A DNA stretch of 64,000 nucleotides, taken from positions 4,213,001-4,277,000 of the forward strand of contig NZ_CP146991.1 in assembly GCF_001941975.2 (NCBI RefSeq), in the 5' to 3' direction. Both the position numbers and the translations under genes were made by a program. This stretch comes from Sporomusa sphaeroides DSM 2875 (GTDB lineage: Bacteria; Bacillota; Negativicutes; Sporomusales; Sporomusaceae). Below, piece by piece: positions 8,532 to 19,093 of this stretch (position 1 is its first letter; each line of letters opens with the position of its first letter). A model generated the notes under the pieces. It was not told where the DNA came from and made no database searches. It worked only from the letters and a program-made list of their open reading frames with translations.

Positions 8532-9374
8532 TTAACCTTTGTCAATATCTGAAAAAACCGACTCAATCAGCCGTCCGGCAATCGTATTATTTTTAGGCCG
8601 CGGCGGCAGATTGTCACGGCCGTACCAACCGGCGGCGTCAATCTCTTCTCCGTCGACAATAATTTCTCCGCTATCATATTCGGCAGTAAAACCCACCATT
8701 AATGAGTCGGGAAAGGGCCAAGGCTGACTGCCAAAATACCTTACATTCTTAACTTTGATACCAACCTCTTCCATTATCTCTCTCATTACACAAGCTTCGA
8801 AGGTCTCTCCCGGTTCCACAAAGCCTGCAAGCACACTGTACCATTTGGGTCTGAAATTCTTATTATGGGCCAGCAAAATCTGATCACCGCGCACAACTGC
8901 CACAATTACGGCAGGCGAAATCCGGGGATAATATACGGCACCACAACCAGGACACAGTTTGGCCAGCTCGGTTTGTTTCCATTCTGTCATGGCTGCACAT
9001 CGGCCGCAAAACTTACTCATCCGGTTCCAGTTAACGATTTGGAAGGCTCTGCCTGCCAGCAGAAAAACTTCTTCCTCCAACAGCCCCAGCAATGAGCGTA
9101 AGTCCTGGAAAGCCATACCCGGCGGAGCAGCCGCCGCTCCAGCCACTTCCATACAATAACACGGATATCCATCCAGCTTACCGAGATATTGCTTGCTCAA
9201 AAATTCCATTTCCACTGCGTTAAAATCTTCAGCGGCAGGGATGCCCGGGTGTTCCGAATTGAGTTTAACCAGCATTTGCGCATCGTTAAAAATAAACAGC
9301 TGTGCCACTTCACCCTCATCACCATCAGGAAGATTAGCCGGCACATATCTGTCATACAGATTACTATCAGTCAT
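8532..9374 (-). CDS. nudC: NADH pyrophosphatase NudC (Nudix)
   Basis: 280 residues. A four-cysteine zinc ribbon (CGRC at about 123-126, CPGCG near 141) precedes the Nudix box GFVEPGETFEACVMREIMEE. The SQPWPFPDS motif that follows the Nudix box is the diagnostic signature of NADH pyrophosphatases. The enzyme cleaves NAD(H) to NMN and AMP and can remove NAD caps from RNA. Start ATG 9374 with AGAGGTGA upstream. Confidence 0.95.
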   Translation of the reverse strand: MTDSNLYDRYVPANLPDGDEGEVAQLFIFNDAQMLVKLNSEHPGIPAAEDFNAVEMEFLSKQYLGKLDGYPCYCMEVAGAAAAPPGMAFQDLRSLLGLLEEEVFLLAGRAFQIVNWNRMSKFCGRCAAMTEWKQTELAKLCPGCGAVYYPRISPAVIVAVVRGDQILLAHNKNFRPKWYSVLAGFVEPGETFEACVMREIMEEVGIKVKNVRYFGSQPWPFPDSLMVGFTAEYDSGEIIVDGEEIDAAGWYGRDNLPPRPKNNTIAGRLIESVFSDIDKG

Positions 9375-9586
9375 AGGCAGTCACCTCTTTCTGTTATAGT
9401 ATCTCTTCGTTGAAAATCTGATTTTCCCTTTACTGCTGCAGCCGGTGATGCTATGAAGTGCAGCGCCGAAAATTTTTGTTCTTATGCATGATAATAATCA
9501 CAGAATATACAGGCTGTTCCAGGTAAAATAAAGAAAAGAATGTTGAACATCTTATATGTCAATATATTTGCGAAAGGTGGAGAAAG

Positions 9587-10189
9587 ATGTTAGCAGATTT
9601 AAGTATTAAAGATTTTGCCAGGGCAGTGGCTGCCTATGATCCGGTAATGCCGGCAGGTGGCTGTGTTACAGCACTATCCGGCTTAATGGGTGTTTGCTTA
9701 TTGGAGATGTCAGTAAACTCGGCTTACGGACGTCCGGAAGGGGAAAAATATGAAGAGCTTTTCCGGGATGCTAAAACACAGTTGACTGAATTACATAATG
9801 AGTTATTAACTTATATCGAAAAAGATGCTGTTGCTTATAACGGAGTGCTTGCCGCCTGCAAACTGCAGAAATCCACCCCCCGGGAAGCCGAACACCGCAG
9901 GGCTGAAATTCAGGCAGCCGCTGTGTCAGCCATCCAAATACCTTTAAAAATAAGCGCAGCCTGCCTTGCTGCATTAGAACCGGGTATAATGCTTTTGCCA
10001 AAAGTTAAGCCCGGTGTGTTAGGGGATTTAATGATAGGCTTACTGGTAACTAAAACAGCCATTGAAGGCTCTCTTGCCGCGGCAAAAATAAATTTGCCGT
10101 TAATCAAGGAAGATACGCTTGTCAGGAGCTTCCAGGACCGGATTGATGAACTCCAGCTAAAATTCGATGCGGTAAAAACCAGACTATAA
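9587..10189 (+). CDS. Cyclodeaminase/cyclohydrolase family protein (FTCD C-terminal type)
   Basis: 200 residues, mostly helical, matching the formiminotransferase-cyclodeaminase C-terminal family (PF04961): DPVMPAGGCVTALSGLMG near the start and VKPGVLGDLMIG later. Family members convert 5-formimino-THF to methenyl-THF or act in related folate chemistry in purine- or histidine-degrading and acetogenic bacteria. ATG 9587 follows AAGGTGGAG. It is a stand-alone gene facing the dapA gene, sharing a bidirectional terminator. Confidence 0.8.
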   Translation: MLADLSIKDFARAVAAYDPVMPAGGCVTALSGLMGVCLLEMSVNSAYGRPEGEKYEELFRDAKTQLTELHNELLTYIEKDAVAYNGVLAACKLQKSTPREAEHRRAEIQAAAVSAIQIPLKISAACLAALEPGIMLLPKVKPGVLGDLMIGLLVTKTAIEGSLAAAKINLPLIKEDTLVRSFQDRIDELQLKFDAVKTRL

Positions 10190-10195
10190 GCAAAA

Positions 10196-10230
10196 AAGAG
10201 TTATAATTGCCAAAGCAATTTATAACTCTT
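10196..10230. terminator. Bidirectional terminator
   Basis: Arms AAGAGTTATAATTGC and GCAATTTATAACTCTT (one bulged base), between the convergent cyclodeaminase and dapA genes. Confidence 0.75.
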
Positions 10231-10272
10231 CTTTGTATGTATACAGCTTTGCCAATGGCAACAGCACCAAAA

Positions 10273-11151
10273 TTACAGCAGCCCGTAAGCTTTCATTTCA
10301 CTGCGCAGCAACGCAAGATTACCGTCACTGAGTTCTGTCAGCGGCATACGGCAAAGACCGGCCTCAAAGCCCAGCAGGTTTACAGCGGCTTTAACCGGAA
10401 TAGGGTTTACTTCACTAAATAACGCTTTTATGAGATTGAGTGTCTGAAGCTGCTGCCGGATAGCACCCTTAATATCGCCGGCAAAAAATTTCGCAACCAT
10501 GTCGTGAGTATCCTTAGGAATGATATTGGCCATAACCGATATAACACCCTTGCCGCCCATTGACAGCACAGGCAAGACCACATTATCATCACCGGAATAT
10601 ACAGAAAAGCCTTCTCCGCATAAATTGACCACATCGCCAACCTGCCCCAGATTGCATTCCTTAACAGCAATAATATTATCAATTTCCGCTAAGGCTTGTA
10701 TTGTCTCAGGGTTGATGTTCAAATTGGTTCTGCCAGGCACATTATACAGAATGACCGGTATCTTAACACTATCGGCAATGACTTTAAAATGCCCGTATAA
10801 GCCTTTTTGTGTGGCTTTGTTATAGTACGGAGTTACCGACAGCAGTCCGTCGGCACCAACCGCTTCGGCGGCTTTCGACAGCTCTATGGCATGGCGGGTA
10901 TCGTTGCTGCCTGCGCCGGCAATAACCGGCACGCGCTTTTTGGTGGCTTCCACCACAAACTTAATAACGGCAATATGCTCATCATCCGGCATAGTGGAGG
11001 CTTCACCGGTAGTGCCACAGACCACAATGGCATCTGTGCCACCCTGGATTTGAAACTCAACCAGTTTTTCTAATACGGGATAATTGACACCGCTGTCTGT
11101 AAACGGAGTAACAACAGCTACTGCAGAACCGATAAACAATGGGTTCTTCAT
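10273..11151 (-). CDS. dapA: 4-hydroxy-tetrahydrodipicolinate synthase
   Basis: 292 residues, the standard length. Key features are GTTGE (substrate-binding threonines), YYNK with the catalytic tyrosine, YNVPGRT (the DapA signature) and AVKEC with the Schiff-base lysine. It condenses pyruvate with aspartate semialdehyde in lysine and dipicolinate synthesis. ATG 11151 is chosen because GGTGG lies eight bases upstream; the ATG two codons earlier is only two bases from it. No other lysine genes are adjacent and no lysine riboswitch is seen upstream. Confidence 0.88.
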   Translation of the reverse strand: MKNPLFIGSAVAVVTPFTDSGVNYPVLEKLVEFQIQGGTDAIVVCGTTGEASTMPDDEHIAVIKFVVEATKKRVPVIAGAGSNDTRHAIELSKAAEAVGADGLLSVTPYYNKATQKGLYGHFKVIADSVKIPVILYNVPGRTNLNINPETIQALAEIDNIIAVKECNLGQVGDVVNLCGEGFSVYSGDDNVVLPVLSMGGKGVISVMANIIPKDTHDMVAKFFAGDIKGAIRQQLQTLNLIKALFSEVNPIPVKAAVNLLGFEAGLCRMPLTELSDGNLALLRSEMKAYGLL

Positions 11152-11314
11152 AAACATGACCACCTTTTATTTAAATTGGTACGTCAAAGTATAACTATTA
11201 ATAATTATATCTTATAAAACAACCAATTTCTATATAGTAATATCGCATTTTCACTGATTTCTCGCTAAAATTCGATGCATAAGAATAAGTTTATGCTGTA
11301 TAAAAATCGATTGA

Positions 11315-11890
11315 TCACTCACACCACCGCTGGAAACCATTGACCTCAATATCGAATTTCTCCAGAATTTTACCGATAATATGCCTGTTCATATCTTTTA
11401 GCTCCACAGGATTATTATAATAGGTGAGCATTGGCGGCATAATCAATGCCCCCATTTCGGCCAGGGTCAGCATATTTCTTAGATGAATTGCACTGAGCGG
11501 ACACTCACGGGTGGCTAATATCAACCTTCTTTGTTCCTTAATGGTAACATCGGCGGCCCTAAGCAGCAGATTGTCCGCATAGCCGCAGGCAATGCCGGCA
11601 ACAGTCTTCATACTGCAGGGAACAATAATCATGCCTTCGGTTCGATATGTACCGCTGGCTATGCCGGCACCAATATTATTGATATCATAAACCTTGTCAG
11701 CCAGTTGCATTACATCAGCTATTTTATAATCCGTCTCTTGCAGTATTGTTGCCTCAGCACCCTTGGAGATGACAAGATGGGTCTCATAGTCCGGCTTGCC
11801 CTTAAGCAGTTGCAATAATTCTATACCTAATATGGCACCACTGGCTCCACTCATCCCTACTACTAATCGCCTTTTATTGTTTACTGGCAT
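11315..11890 (-). CDS. ubiX: UbiX family flavin prenyltransferase
   Basis: 191 residues: VVGMSGASGAILGIELL binds FMN phosphate, IVPCSMKTVAGIACG and RECPLSAIHLRNML are the conserved UbiX/Pad1 blocks. It makes the prenylated FMN cofactor used by UbiD-type decarboxylases. No ubiD partner is in the window, so its client enzyme is elsewhere. The start at 11890 has only a moderate purine-rich box (AAGGCGGG). Confidence 0.9.
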   Translation of the reverse strand: MPVNNKRRLVVGMSGASGAILGIELLQLLKGKPDYETHLVISKGAEATILQETDYKIADVMQLADKVYDINNIGAGIASGTYRTEGMIIVPCSMKTVAGIACGYADNLLLRAADVTIKEQRRLILATRECPLSAIHLRNMLTLAEMGALIMPPMLTYYNNPVELKDMNRHIIGKILEKFDIEVNGFQRWCE

Positions 11891-11991
11891 TATCTGTTAC
11901 CCGCCTTTTGAATTCTCATGCTAACCAACGCCCGGTCTGCACCGGTTTGTTACTTGTATTATAATCACTGGGCGGCAATCCTGTCCATACA

Positions 11992-12039
11992 GTAAAAGCA
12001 ACATTCGCAGACACTACCAGCTGCGAATGCTGCTTTTAC
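11992..12039 (-). terminator. Terminator of first chemoreceptor gene
   Basis: Long 19-bp arms (GTAAAAGCA..CGCAG and CTGCG..TGCTTTTAC, one mismatch) 24 bases past the chemoreceptor stop; weak T-run. Confidence 0.6.
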
Positions 12040-12062
12040 CTGTTCAATTATTATTTTCCGGC

Positions 12063-14093
12063 TTAAACCTGAAACTTGCCGACAGCTTCCCTAAGTTCCA
12101 TCGCTAAATGAGCAAGGCTCTGGCTGGAGGAGGCAATTTCCTCCATGGACGCGGATTGTTCCTCGGTAGCCGCCGATACCAGCTGGGCTTCACCGGCTGC
12201 CGTCTTACCCAAGGTTTCAATCCGGTTTACCGATGTGACAATATGCCGGCTGCCACTGGCTATCTGTTCCATTGCGGCGGAAGTTTCCTTTATCTGGTCA
12301 GATACCTGGGTTACCAGGATCACAATTTCCGCAAAAGCTTGTCCGGCAGCATTAACGACTTCTGCGCCCACCTTTACTTCCCGGGTGCCGTCATTCATGG
12401 CTGTTACCGCTTTATCGGTATCACCCTGAATGCTGCCAATCAAGTCGGCGATCTGTTTAGCCGCTTCCTGGGACTGCTCGGCAAGCTTGCGCACTTCATC
12501 GGCAACAACGGCAAACCCGCGCCCCTGCTCCCCGGCCCGCGCCGCCTCAATAGCCGCATTAAGGGCCAGTAGGTTGGTCTGCCCGGCTATACCGGCAATG
12601 GTATCGACAATCTGTCCGATTTCCTTTGACCGTTCGCCCAATTCAGCTACTACTTCAGCGGAACTGTTGACCGTTTGTTCAATCTGCGCCATTTGGCTGA
12701 TGGCTTTATTGACAGACTGACTGCCATCGGTTGCTTTAACCGCAGCCTGCGCCGATTGCAGGGCGACTTCCTGGGTGGTGGATGCAGCATGCTGGATGCT
12801 GGCCGATATTTGTTCAGCTACGGCGGCGCTTTCGTTAGCGGCGCTTAACTGTTCTGCCGTACCTGCCGCCACCTCGGTAATCGATGCGGCTACCTGATTG
12901 GCAGCCTCAGCCGATTGATCGGCACTGGCTGTCAACTGTTCACTGGAAGCAGCCAATTGCTCGGATTGAGAATGCACTTTCGCAACAAGTTCACGTAAAT
13001 TTGTCCGCATCTGTCTGAAGCCCTGTGCCAGTTGGCCGATTTCATCCTCGCTGATAACCGTAGCCTCACGTTCCCGCAAGTCACCCCCGGCCAACAGCAT
13101 ACATTGATCCCGTATCAATGCAATAGGCTTGGTGAACTGCCTGGCAATGAATACGATGGCTGCCGCCGCAATGAATAAAGAAACCAGCGAAATGATCAGC
13201 ATAATCCGCGCCAGGGCATCTGTGGCCTTAGTGGCTTCCGCCTCCGGCGCCGATACCACCATAACCCAGCGCTGACCACCGGCAAGGTCGACTGGTGTAA
13301 ATACCCCATCCCTGGTCACACCGCCAGCGAATTGGTATAAGCCGTGTGTTTGCTTCCCGGACTGAGCGGCGGTGGCAAACAGCGAAAGCAGACGGTCGTC
13401 AAGCTCTTTCTCCTGCAGCTTGAGTTCCTCATTGATCTTCTTTTCGGCAATATTGAGTTTCCCGGCAGCCTCAGGCATTCTCGGATGAGAGATGACGACC
13501 CCTGAATTATCAGCGATTAACCCATAGCCGGTATCAAGGAACTTCAGGTCCTTAATCAGTTCAGTCACCGCTTCCAGAGAATACGTCCCGCCTGTTATCC
13601 CTACCAGTTGTCCGTTGTTCATAACCGGTACGGCCAGAAAAACGGATATCTTACCTGTTGCCCGCGAAACAAGCGGTTCGGAGACATAAGGTTTCTTGAT
13701 ATCAAGCACTTTTTTGAAATATTCGCGGTCCTGATATTGGCCGGCAGTACCGTCGCCGCGAATCGCCGAGCCATCCGGCGAAATGAATAAAACAGTCTCA
13801 AACCCAACCTCTTTTTGTATCTCTGCCATGGCTGCAATAATCTGTGCCTTGTCAGTCCCGGTGCGGAAAGTCGGAGTTTGGGCCATATCCTCCAACTGAA
13901 CCATGAGTTCCCTGATATTGCTTTGTAAACGGTTGCCATAATCGGTGCCGATTGCCTCAGCCGTTTTATCAACGCTTTCTTGCAAAGATTGGTTGGCAAT
14001 ATAGTAACTAACCCCCGACAACACACTCAACACCACGAGAATAAGTGGCAGCAGCCATATTAGCAAACGCGCCTGAACCGTTTTAATTCTCAT
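12063..14093 (-). CDS. Methyl-accepting chemotaxis protein, dCache sensor
   Basis: 676 residues. A transmembrane segment near residues 10-30, an extracytoplasmic double-Cache sensor (about 40-280, with [27 protein letters not shown] and the [15 protein letters not shown] strand), a second transmembrane segment near 290-315, HAMP, and a long coiled-coil signalling domain with the conserved hairpin tip ([20 protein letters not shown]). dCache domains usually bind amino acids or organic acids. It ends in YVGKFQV-like residues with no CheR pentapeptide tether. Confidence 0.92.
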   Translation of the reverse strand: MRIKTVQARLLIWLLPLILVVLSVLSGVSYYIANQSLQESVDKTAEAIGTDYGNRLQSNIRELMVQLEDMAQTPTFRTGTDKAQIIAAMAEIQKEVGFETVLFISPDGSAIRGDGTAGQYQDREYFKKVLDIKKPYVSEPLVSRATGKISVFLAVPVMNNGQLVGITGGTYSLEAVTELIKDLKFLDTGYGLIADNSGVVISHPRMPEAAGKLNIAEKKINEELKLQEKELDDRLLSLFATAAQSGKQTHGLYQFAGGVTRDGVFTPVDLAGGQRWVMVVSAPEAEATKATDALARIMLIISLVSLFIAAAAIVFIARQFTKPIALIRDQCMLLAGGDLREREATVISEDEIGQLAQGFRQMRTNLRELVAKVHSQSEQLAASSEQLTASADQSAEAANQVAASITEVAAGTAEQLSAANESAAVAEQISASIQHAASTTQEVALQSAQAAVKATDGSQSVNKAISQMAQIEQTVNSSAEVVAELGERSKEIGQIVDTIAGIAGQTNLLALNAAIEAARAGEQGRGFAVVADEVRKLAEQSQEAAKQIADLIGSIQGDTDKAVTAMNDGTREVKVGAEVVNAAGQAFAEIVILVTQVSDQIKETSAAMEQIASGSRHIVTSVNRIETLGKTAAGEAQLVSAATEEQSASMEEIASSSQSLAHLAMELREAVGKFQV

Positions 14094-14185
14094 CGCAGAC
14101 TCCTTTCATTCCCTACGTTATCACGGTCTTCCTGTGGATAACAAGTAGAAAAATACCATTTTTTGTCGCAATTGGCAATACTTTA

Positions 14186-15370
14186 TCACACACTATCCCG
14201 TTGAGTCAAGAGATGTGTTGCTTCTTTATCTATTTTGTCTAGCCAAATCTCCGCAATAATGGTACTCTGTTTCCGTCTCAGCCACTCACCTCTATCCCTG
14301 CCTTGTAACTCCGCCGGGATAGCGCCCGGCAATAAAGCCAGTGCTGTTTTAAACGGTTCCAGTGCCGGAATACCTGCCTGAGCAGCCTGCGAAACAATAT
14401 CAAATTCCGCTACAGTCAGTGACCCACGCCGCAAACTGTCGATGGCAACTGCAATTTTTTCCGGGTCAGGATGCTCCAGTAAAGCTGCCACTTTACCTGC
14501 TGCTGCGGCGGCCTGGAGCCAGTCTCCCGGTAAAGTCATGCGCTTGTTCCAGCAGGCTAAGCCTTCCGGTCCTAATGTTAAGCCCAGTGCAGCAAACCTT
14601 ACCTTGGGACTGGCGGTAACGTTTGCCACAGCATCCAGCCGCGTCATGGCAAGTGCAAATTCTTCCCGGGATAACTGCGCCATTTCTGTAAAAGCAATAT
14701 CCAGTAAACGGCTCTGAGCCAAAACTTCAAAAAATCGCGCCGGCGCCTGAGCCGCCTGCATAACCTTCACCATTTCGGCCAGTATCCGTTCGGCCGGTTC
14801 GTCACTAAGCTCAGCCGCCGCGGCACTTGCAAGCGTCAGGGTATCAGCGTCTATCGCAAAACCCAATCGCGCCGCCTGGCTCGCCAGCCGCAAGGCGCGT
14901 ATCGGGTCGTCGGCAAACTGCGGGCCGGTAGCGCGAAGCAGTTTGTTCTTAATATCCTGAACGCCTCCAAACGGGTCAACGACTTCTCCTGTCAAACAGT
15001 CAATGGCAATGGAGTTCACCGTTGTATCACGGCGGAATAGGTCTGCTTCAATGGTGATTTTCGGGTTTGACGCGATTTTAAACCCTTTGTAGCCGCTGCC
15101 GTCTTTTCGCTCAGTTCTGGCAAAGGCAACTTCACACCGCCGGCCATCAACATTCAGCCAAAACACCGGAAAATACTTGCCGCATTCGGAAGCTTCCGGA
15201 AAGAGCTGCTTGAAGTTTTTCTTAACCATGCCGACTACGCAAAAATCTATATCTTTCGGCGCAATTCCCATCACCATATCACGGACACAGCCCCCTACCC
15301 GATACAAACGCCCGCCATTTGCCAGAATGGTTTCCGCAAAGATTCGTTCTGTTAATACTTCACCGCTCAT
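14186..15370 (-). CDS. cca: CCA tRNA nucleotidyltransferase / poly(A) polymerase family
   Basis: 394 residues of class II nucleotidyltransferase: VGGCVRDMVMG, the catalytic DIDF carboxylates, RRDTTVNSIA and the RALRLASQAARLGF motif. It adds or repairs the 3' CCA of tRNAs. It lacks an HD phosphohydrolase domain. Two chemoreceptor genes flank it in the same direction, without evident functional link. Start ATG 15370 is preceded by GGGGG seven bases upstream. Confidence 0.88.
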   Translation of the reverse strand: MSGEVLTERIFAETILANGGRLYRVGGCVRDMVMGIAPKDIDFCVVGMVKKNFKQLFPEASECGKYFPVFWLNVDGRRCEVAFARTERKDGSGYKGFKIASNPKITIEADLFRRDTTVNSIAIDCLTGEVVDPFGGVQDIKNKLLRATGPQFADDPIRALRLASQAARLGFAIDADTLTLASAAAAELSDEPAERILAEMVKVMQAAQAPARFFEVLAQSRLLDIAFTEMAQLSREEFALAMTRLDAVANVTASPKVRFAALGLTLGPEGLACWNKRMTLPGDWLQAAAAAGKVAALLEHPDPEKIAVAIDSLRRGSLTVAEFDIVSQAAQAGIPALEPFKTALALLPGAIPAELQGRDRGEWLRRKQSTIIAEIWLDKIDKEATHLLTQRDSV

Positions 15371-15412
15371 CCGGCTGCCCCCTTACTCTTCTTTTTTAAT
15401 ACCCCGAGAAGC

Positions 15413-15457
15413 AAACGGCCTCACCCCCGCATTGCGCGCATGGGTGAAGCCGTTTTT
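15413..15457 (-). terminator. Terminator of second chemoreceptor gene
   Basis: Arms AAACGGC(C)TCACCC and GGGTGAAGCCGTTT, about 50 bases past the chemoreceptor stop and before cca. Confidence 0.75.
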
Positions 15458-15505
15458 CTCTACTACTGCGGGCGCGGTCCGGGACATCAGTTATCTATAA
15501 GTTAA

Positions 15506-17272
15506 TTATACCCGAAACTTGGCAACTGCAGCTTGAATTTTTTCCGCAAGCTGCGCGAGCGATTGACTGGCAGAAGCAATTTCCTCCATCGATGCAGTCT
15601 GTTCCTCGGTTGCAGCTGAGATAGTCCCGGTTTCCGCAGCTGCATCCCTGGCAATGGTTTCGACTTGCCGAATAGAGGAAACCACTGCCTGGCTGCCTTG
15701 CGCCACCTGCTGAACAGCAACCGTTACCTCATTCACTTGCAGCGAAACCTGATTTACCATTGCCGAGATTTCATGGAATGCTGTTTCTGCCGAAGAAACC
15801 AGGCTGGTACCCAGTTTAACTTCACCGGTACCTGTTCCCATAGCTTTTACCGCACGTTCGGTATCGGCTTGTATTTCCTGAATCAAGCCGGCAATTTGCT
15901 GGGTCGCTCCATGAGACTGTTCGGCCAGTTTCCGGACTTCTTCGGCTACAACGGCAAAGCCGCGTCCTTGCTCACCGGCTCTGGCGGCTTCTATGGCTGC
16001 GTTAAGCGCCAGCAGATTGGTCTGCCCGGCTATACCGGCAATGGTATCGATAATTTGCCCAATTTCCTGGGAACGCTCCCCCAGCTTGCTGACAACTGCC
16101 GCAGAATCGGTAACGGTTTTTTCAATATTGGTCATCTGTTTAATGGCAGAATAGACAGCCTGTTCTCCATCCCTTGCTGCCGTGGCTGTTTTACCGGATA
16201 CTTCAGCCACAGCTTTCACCTTGTCTGTTATTTGCTCAATATTGACCGACATATGTTCAATTGCGCCGGAAGCATGGCTTATCACCTGCACCTGATTCTC
16301 ACTGCCGCGAGCCATCTCGGTGGTAGATGCCGCCACTTGCGAGGAAGCAAGCGCCGTTTGTTCCGACGTGGCGGTAAGCTCCTGACTGGCGGCGGCCACC
16401 TGATTTGAGGAATCGGCTACTTCGCGGATAAGCTCCCGCAAACTGGCCTTCATCTCATTTACAGACAGGGACAGCATTCCCGTCTCATCCCTGGCATTGA
16501 CCGGCAAATCAGCTACTCCCAGATTGCCTGTGGCAATCTGGCGTACACCTTCTGCCGCCGCCACAATAGGGTCAGATATCTTCCGGCTGATGTATAACGC
16601 CATACAGACAGAAATACTAAGCCCGATTATGGCGATAAGCACGGCAATCCCAATATCATTTATCAACTGGCGTTTATTTGCTGCTGCTTTTGCGGCAACA
16701 TTTGCTTCGATGTCATCTACCCAATTCCCGGTGCCGATAATCCAGTTATATGGTTTAAACAGCAAGGAATAGCCTCGTTTAGGCAAATCTTCTGTTTCAT
16801 TTGGCTTAGGAAACCAGTAATCGGTATAACCGCCGGCCGGCTGCATGCCGCTGTTGATTATATCCCGGATAAACTTATTACCCTTAGCATCGACAAGCTC
16901 CAGGCGGCTTTTACCCTCAATATCCCGCCCCAGCAGCACCACGTTAATCCCCTCGGTGGTGTCAATCCAAAAATAATTGCCGTTATCAAACCGCAAATCC
17001 CGTATCAGCGCAGCCGCTTGTTTTTTGGCTTCCGCTTCAGACAAAACTCCTTGCTGTTGCTCAGCATACAGCTTTTGCACCAGACTGTGGGCAGTTTCCA
17101 CCTCCAGCTTGATGCTTCTGTCAAATTGTTCGTATAACATGGCCCGGTATTCCTGGATGTCGGCTTCATTACGCTGGATTGTACTCCAAACACTGTAGCA
17201 TGAGAGAATCAAAACACACACAAAGCTAGTGGCAAATAAAGCAGCTATTAACCGATACTTTAATTTTGTCAT
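15506..17272 (-). CDS. Methyl-accepting chemotaxis protein, sCache_2 sensor
   Basis: 588 residues. Transmembrane helix at about 8-28, a single Cache_2 sensor (about 35-190; [15 protein letters not shown], and [15 protein letters not shown] at its end), a second transmembrane helix near 200-220, HAMP and a methyl-accepting signalling domain with the same hairpin tip as its neighbour. This sCache_2 type often senses short organic acids. The signalling half is closely similar to that of the chemoreceptor at 12063-14093, suggesting paralogues with swapped sensors. Confidence 0.92.
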   Translation of the reverse strand: MTKLKYRLIAALFATSFVCVLILSCYSVWSTIQRNEADIQEYRAMLYEQFDRSIKLEVETAHSLVQKLYAEQQQGVLSEAEAKKQAAALIRDLRFDNGNYFWIDTTEGINVVLLGRDIEGKSRLELVDAKGNKFIRDIINSGMQPAGGYTDYWFPKPNETEDLPKRGYSLLFKPYNWIIGTGNWVDDIEANVAAKAAANKRQLINDIGIAVLIAIIGLSISVCMALYISRKISDPIVAAAEGVRQIATGNLGVADLPVNARDETGMLSLSVNEMKASLRELIREVADSSNQVAAASQELTATSEQTALASSQVAASTTEMARGSENQVQVISHASGAIEHMSVNIEQITDKVKAVAEVSGKTATAARDGEQAVYSAIKQMTNIEKTVTDSAAVVSKLGERSQEIGQIIDTIAGIAGQTNLLALNAAIEAARAGEQGRGFAVVAEEVRKLAEQSHGATQQIAGLIQEIQADTERAVKAMGTGTGEVKLGTSLVSSAETAFHEISAMVNQVSLQVNEVTVAVQQVAQGSQAVVSSIRQVETIARDAAAETGTISAATEEQTASMEEIASASQSLAQLAEKIQAAVAKFRV

Positions 17273-17446
17273 AACGCTCCTCCTACTTCATCCCAAAGGA
17301 AAATACAAAATTTTCTTAATATAATGATTTTTTATCATATTTTATCACATGTTATTGAAATTGGAAATACGTTGGCATATCAGAATGATTAATAAACCGT
17401 GCCGCCAGGTTGCTGCCAGCCAAATCCACCACAATACTTTATCAAT

Positions 17447-17475
17447 AAAAAAAGCCCCGTTAAGGGCTTTTTTTT
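17447..17475 (-). terminator. Terminator of oxidoreductase operon
   Basis: AAAGCCC / GGGCTTT hairpin with T-run on the minus strand, 12 bases after the DUF1667 stop. Confidence 0.9.
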
Positions 17476-17486
17476 ATTGACTTTCA

Positions 17487-17858
17487 TTATGATACCCGTT
17501 TTACCCCGACCTGTTTGGTGGCAATAACATCGGCATTAAGCCCCAGCACATTTTTGATGATAACCTGGCCCAGCATTACCGGTGCCGTTAATTTTACTTT
17601 CTTAATTTCATTTACTACAGCAAAAATTTCCGCTTTGGGAATGGGATTGCTCAGTCTTACACTTACAAGCGGTATGTCCCCGTTGGCAACCAATACCGAG
17701 GTAGCAATATTTCTTTGCGGATCGACCAACTCCTGCCGGACATAGTCTGTACCCTTGCTGCAGGCTGCCCCTTCTATGGCAATTATTTCTGTTCCCTCGA
17801 TTTCGGCCTCCAGCTCACAGCCGTTAGGGCAGATGATGCAGGTATACTCTTTTTTCAT
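17487..17858 (-). CDS. DUF1667 protein, third subunit of the oxidoreductase triad
   Basis: 123 residues with an N-terminal CIICPNGCELEAE and a later ACSKG, a cysteine set that probably binds an Fe-S cluster. DUF1667 proteins are almost always encoded after a GlpA-like oxidase and an FAD/NAD oxidoreductase, as here. The start ATG overlaps the previous stop by four bases (ATGA), so translation is coupled. Its role is presumed electron transfer within the complex. Confidence 0.9.
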   Translation of the reverse strand: MKKEYTCIICPNGCELEAEIEGTEIIAIEGAACSKGTDYVRQELVDPQRNIATSVLVANGDIPLVSVRLSNPIPKAEIFAVVNEIKKVKLTAPVMLGQVIIKNVLGLNADVIATKQVGVKRVS

Positions 17859-19093
17859 TTTACCACCACCTTGATTGTATCGGTCGATTTCAGCGCTGCC
17901 TGCTCCAGCTTAAACTGGATCATCTCTGCCGGAATTGCTTTTTTCAGCTTGATTGTCTTAATTACCGTTTCCCCTTGCAGGACATCTATTACACAATTCT
18001 TCAAGGGTTTTCTTACCCGCAGGGAGATTTTCACATCCTTGCCGCCACTGATCTGCTGGGGAATGGTATGGCTTACGGCAGCATCTGTTGTTATCCTAAT
18101 CCCGCAGCCGGGCAGCCTGCCTGCGGTAATATATTCGACCACACTGTCGGCAAGCGCTTCTGCTTCCAGGGAGACAAAGTCGACTAAATCATGTACTTGC
18201 AGTACATTACCGGCGGCAAACACACCGGGTACAGTAGTCTGATAGTTTTCATCCACAACAGCACCTTTGGTTCTTTCGTCCAACTCTACGCCACAGGCTA
18301 AGGACAGTTCGTTCTCGGGAATTAAGCCCACAGACAGAATCAGGGTATCACAGGCATAATCCTTTTCTGTTCCGGGAATGGGTTTCAGGTTTTCATCAAC
18401 CTGCGATACGGTAACGCCTTCCAGGCGCGAATGGCCTTTGATGTTGGTAATGGTGTGGCTTACATGCAGCGGAATACCATAATCATTCAGGCATTGTTCG
18501 ATATTTCGCGGCAGGCCGCTGGGATATGGCTGCAGCTCAAACACTGCCTTTACCCTGGCGCCCTCAAGTGTCATTCTTCTGGCCATAATCATCCCGATAT
18601 CACCGGACCCAAGAATAACCGCCTCTTTGCCCACCATGGTATTATGCAGGTTAATATATGCCTGAGCGACGCCGGCATTATAGATACCGGCAGGCCTTGT
18701 ACCGGGAATGCCAATGGCGCCTCTGGTTCTTTCCCTGCAACCCATTGCCAGCACAACGGCTTTGGCCTGATACTCCAGCAAACCTGCTTTTGACACGGCA
18801 ATGACCTTTTTTCCCGGGGTAATGTCAATGACGGTGGTGTCGGTAATATATTCGATATTCATTGCTGCTACCTGGTCGATAAAGCGTGCCGAGTACTCCG
18901 GGCCGCTCAGAGTCTGCTTAAACCGGGTAAGGCCAAAGCCGTCATGGATGCATTGCCGCAAGATTCCGCCTAACTGCTTTTCTCTTTCCAGTATGACAAT
19001 ATCGTTAATGCCTTTATTTCTAAGCTGTACCGCAGCCGCAAGCCCCGCCGGCCCGCCACCGACAATTACAACCTCTTTATTTATTACAGCCAT
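17855..19093 (-). CDS. NAD(P)/FAD-dependent oxidoreductase
   Basis: 412 residues. N-terminal FAD site VIVGGGPAGLAAAVQLRNKG, a second dinucleotide site EAVILGSGDIGMIMARRM, and GVFAAGNV before the C-terminus. These belong to the pyridine nucleotide-disulfide oxidoreductase fold without the redox CxxxxC. It is the middle gene of the triad with a GlpA-like oxidase and DUF1667; its start overlaps the upstream stop by one base (TAATG). It likely passes electrons between the substrate-oxidising subunit and NAD or another carrier. Confidence 0.88.
   Translation of the reverse strand: MAVINKEVVIVGGGPAGLAAAVQLRNKGINDIVILEREKQLGGILRQCIHDGFGLTRFKQTLSGPEYSARFIDQVAAMNIEYITDTTVIDITPGKKVIAVSKAGLLEYQAKAVVLAMGCRERTRGAIGIPGTRPAGIYNAGVAQAYINLHNTMVGKEAVILGSGDIGMIMARRMTLEGARVKAVFELQPYPSGLPRNIEQCLNDYGIPLHVSHTITNIKGHSRLEGVTVSQVDENLKPIPGTEKDYACDTLILSVGLIPENELSLACGVELDERTKGAVVDENYQTTVPGVFAAGNVLQVHDLVDFVSLEAEALADSVVEYITAGRLPGCGIRITTDAAVSHTIPQQISGGKDVKISLRVRKPLKNCVIDVLQGETVIKTIKLKKAIPAEMIQFKLEQAALKSTDTIKVVVK

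Noticed and set aside
10190-11314. Lysine riboswitch or T-box upstream of dapA
   Set aside because: No aptamer motifs found in the 163 bases upstream; only AT-rich sequence.
12063-17272. cca and chemoreceptors as a functional operon
   Set aside because: Terminator-like hairpins follow each chemoreceptor gene; co-direction is not evidence of a shared function.
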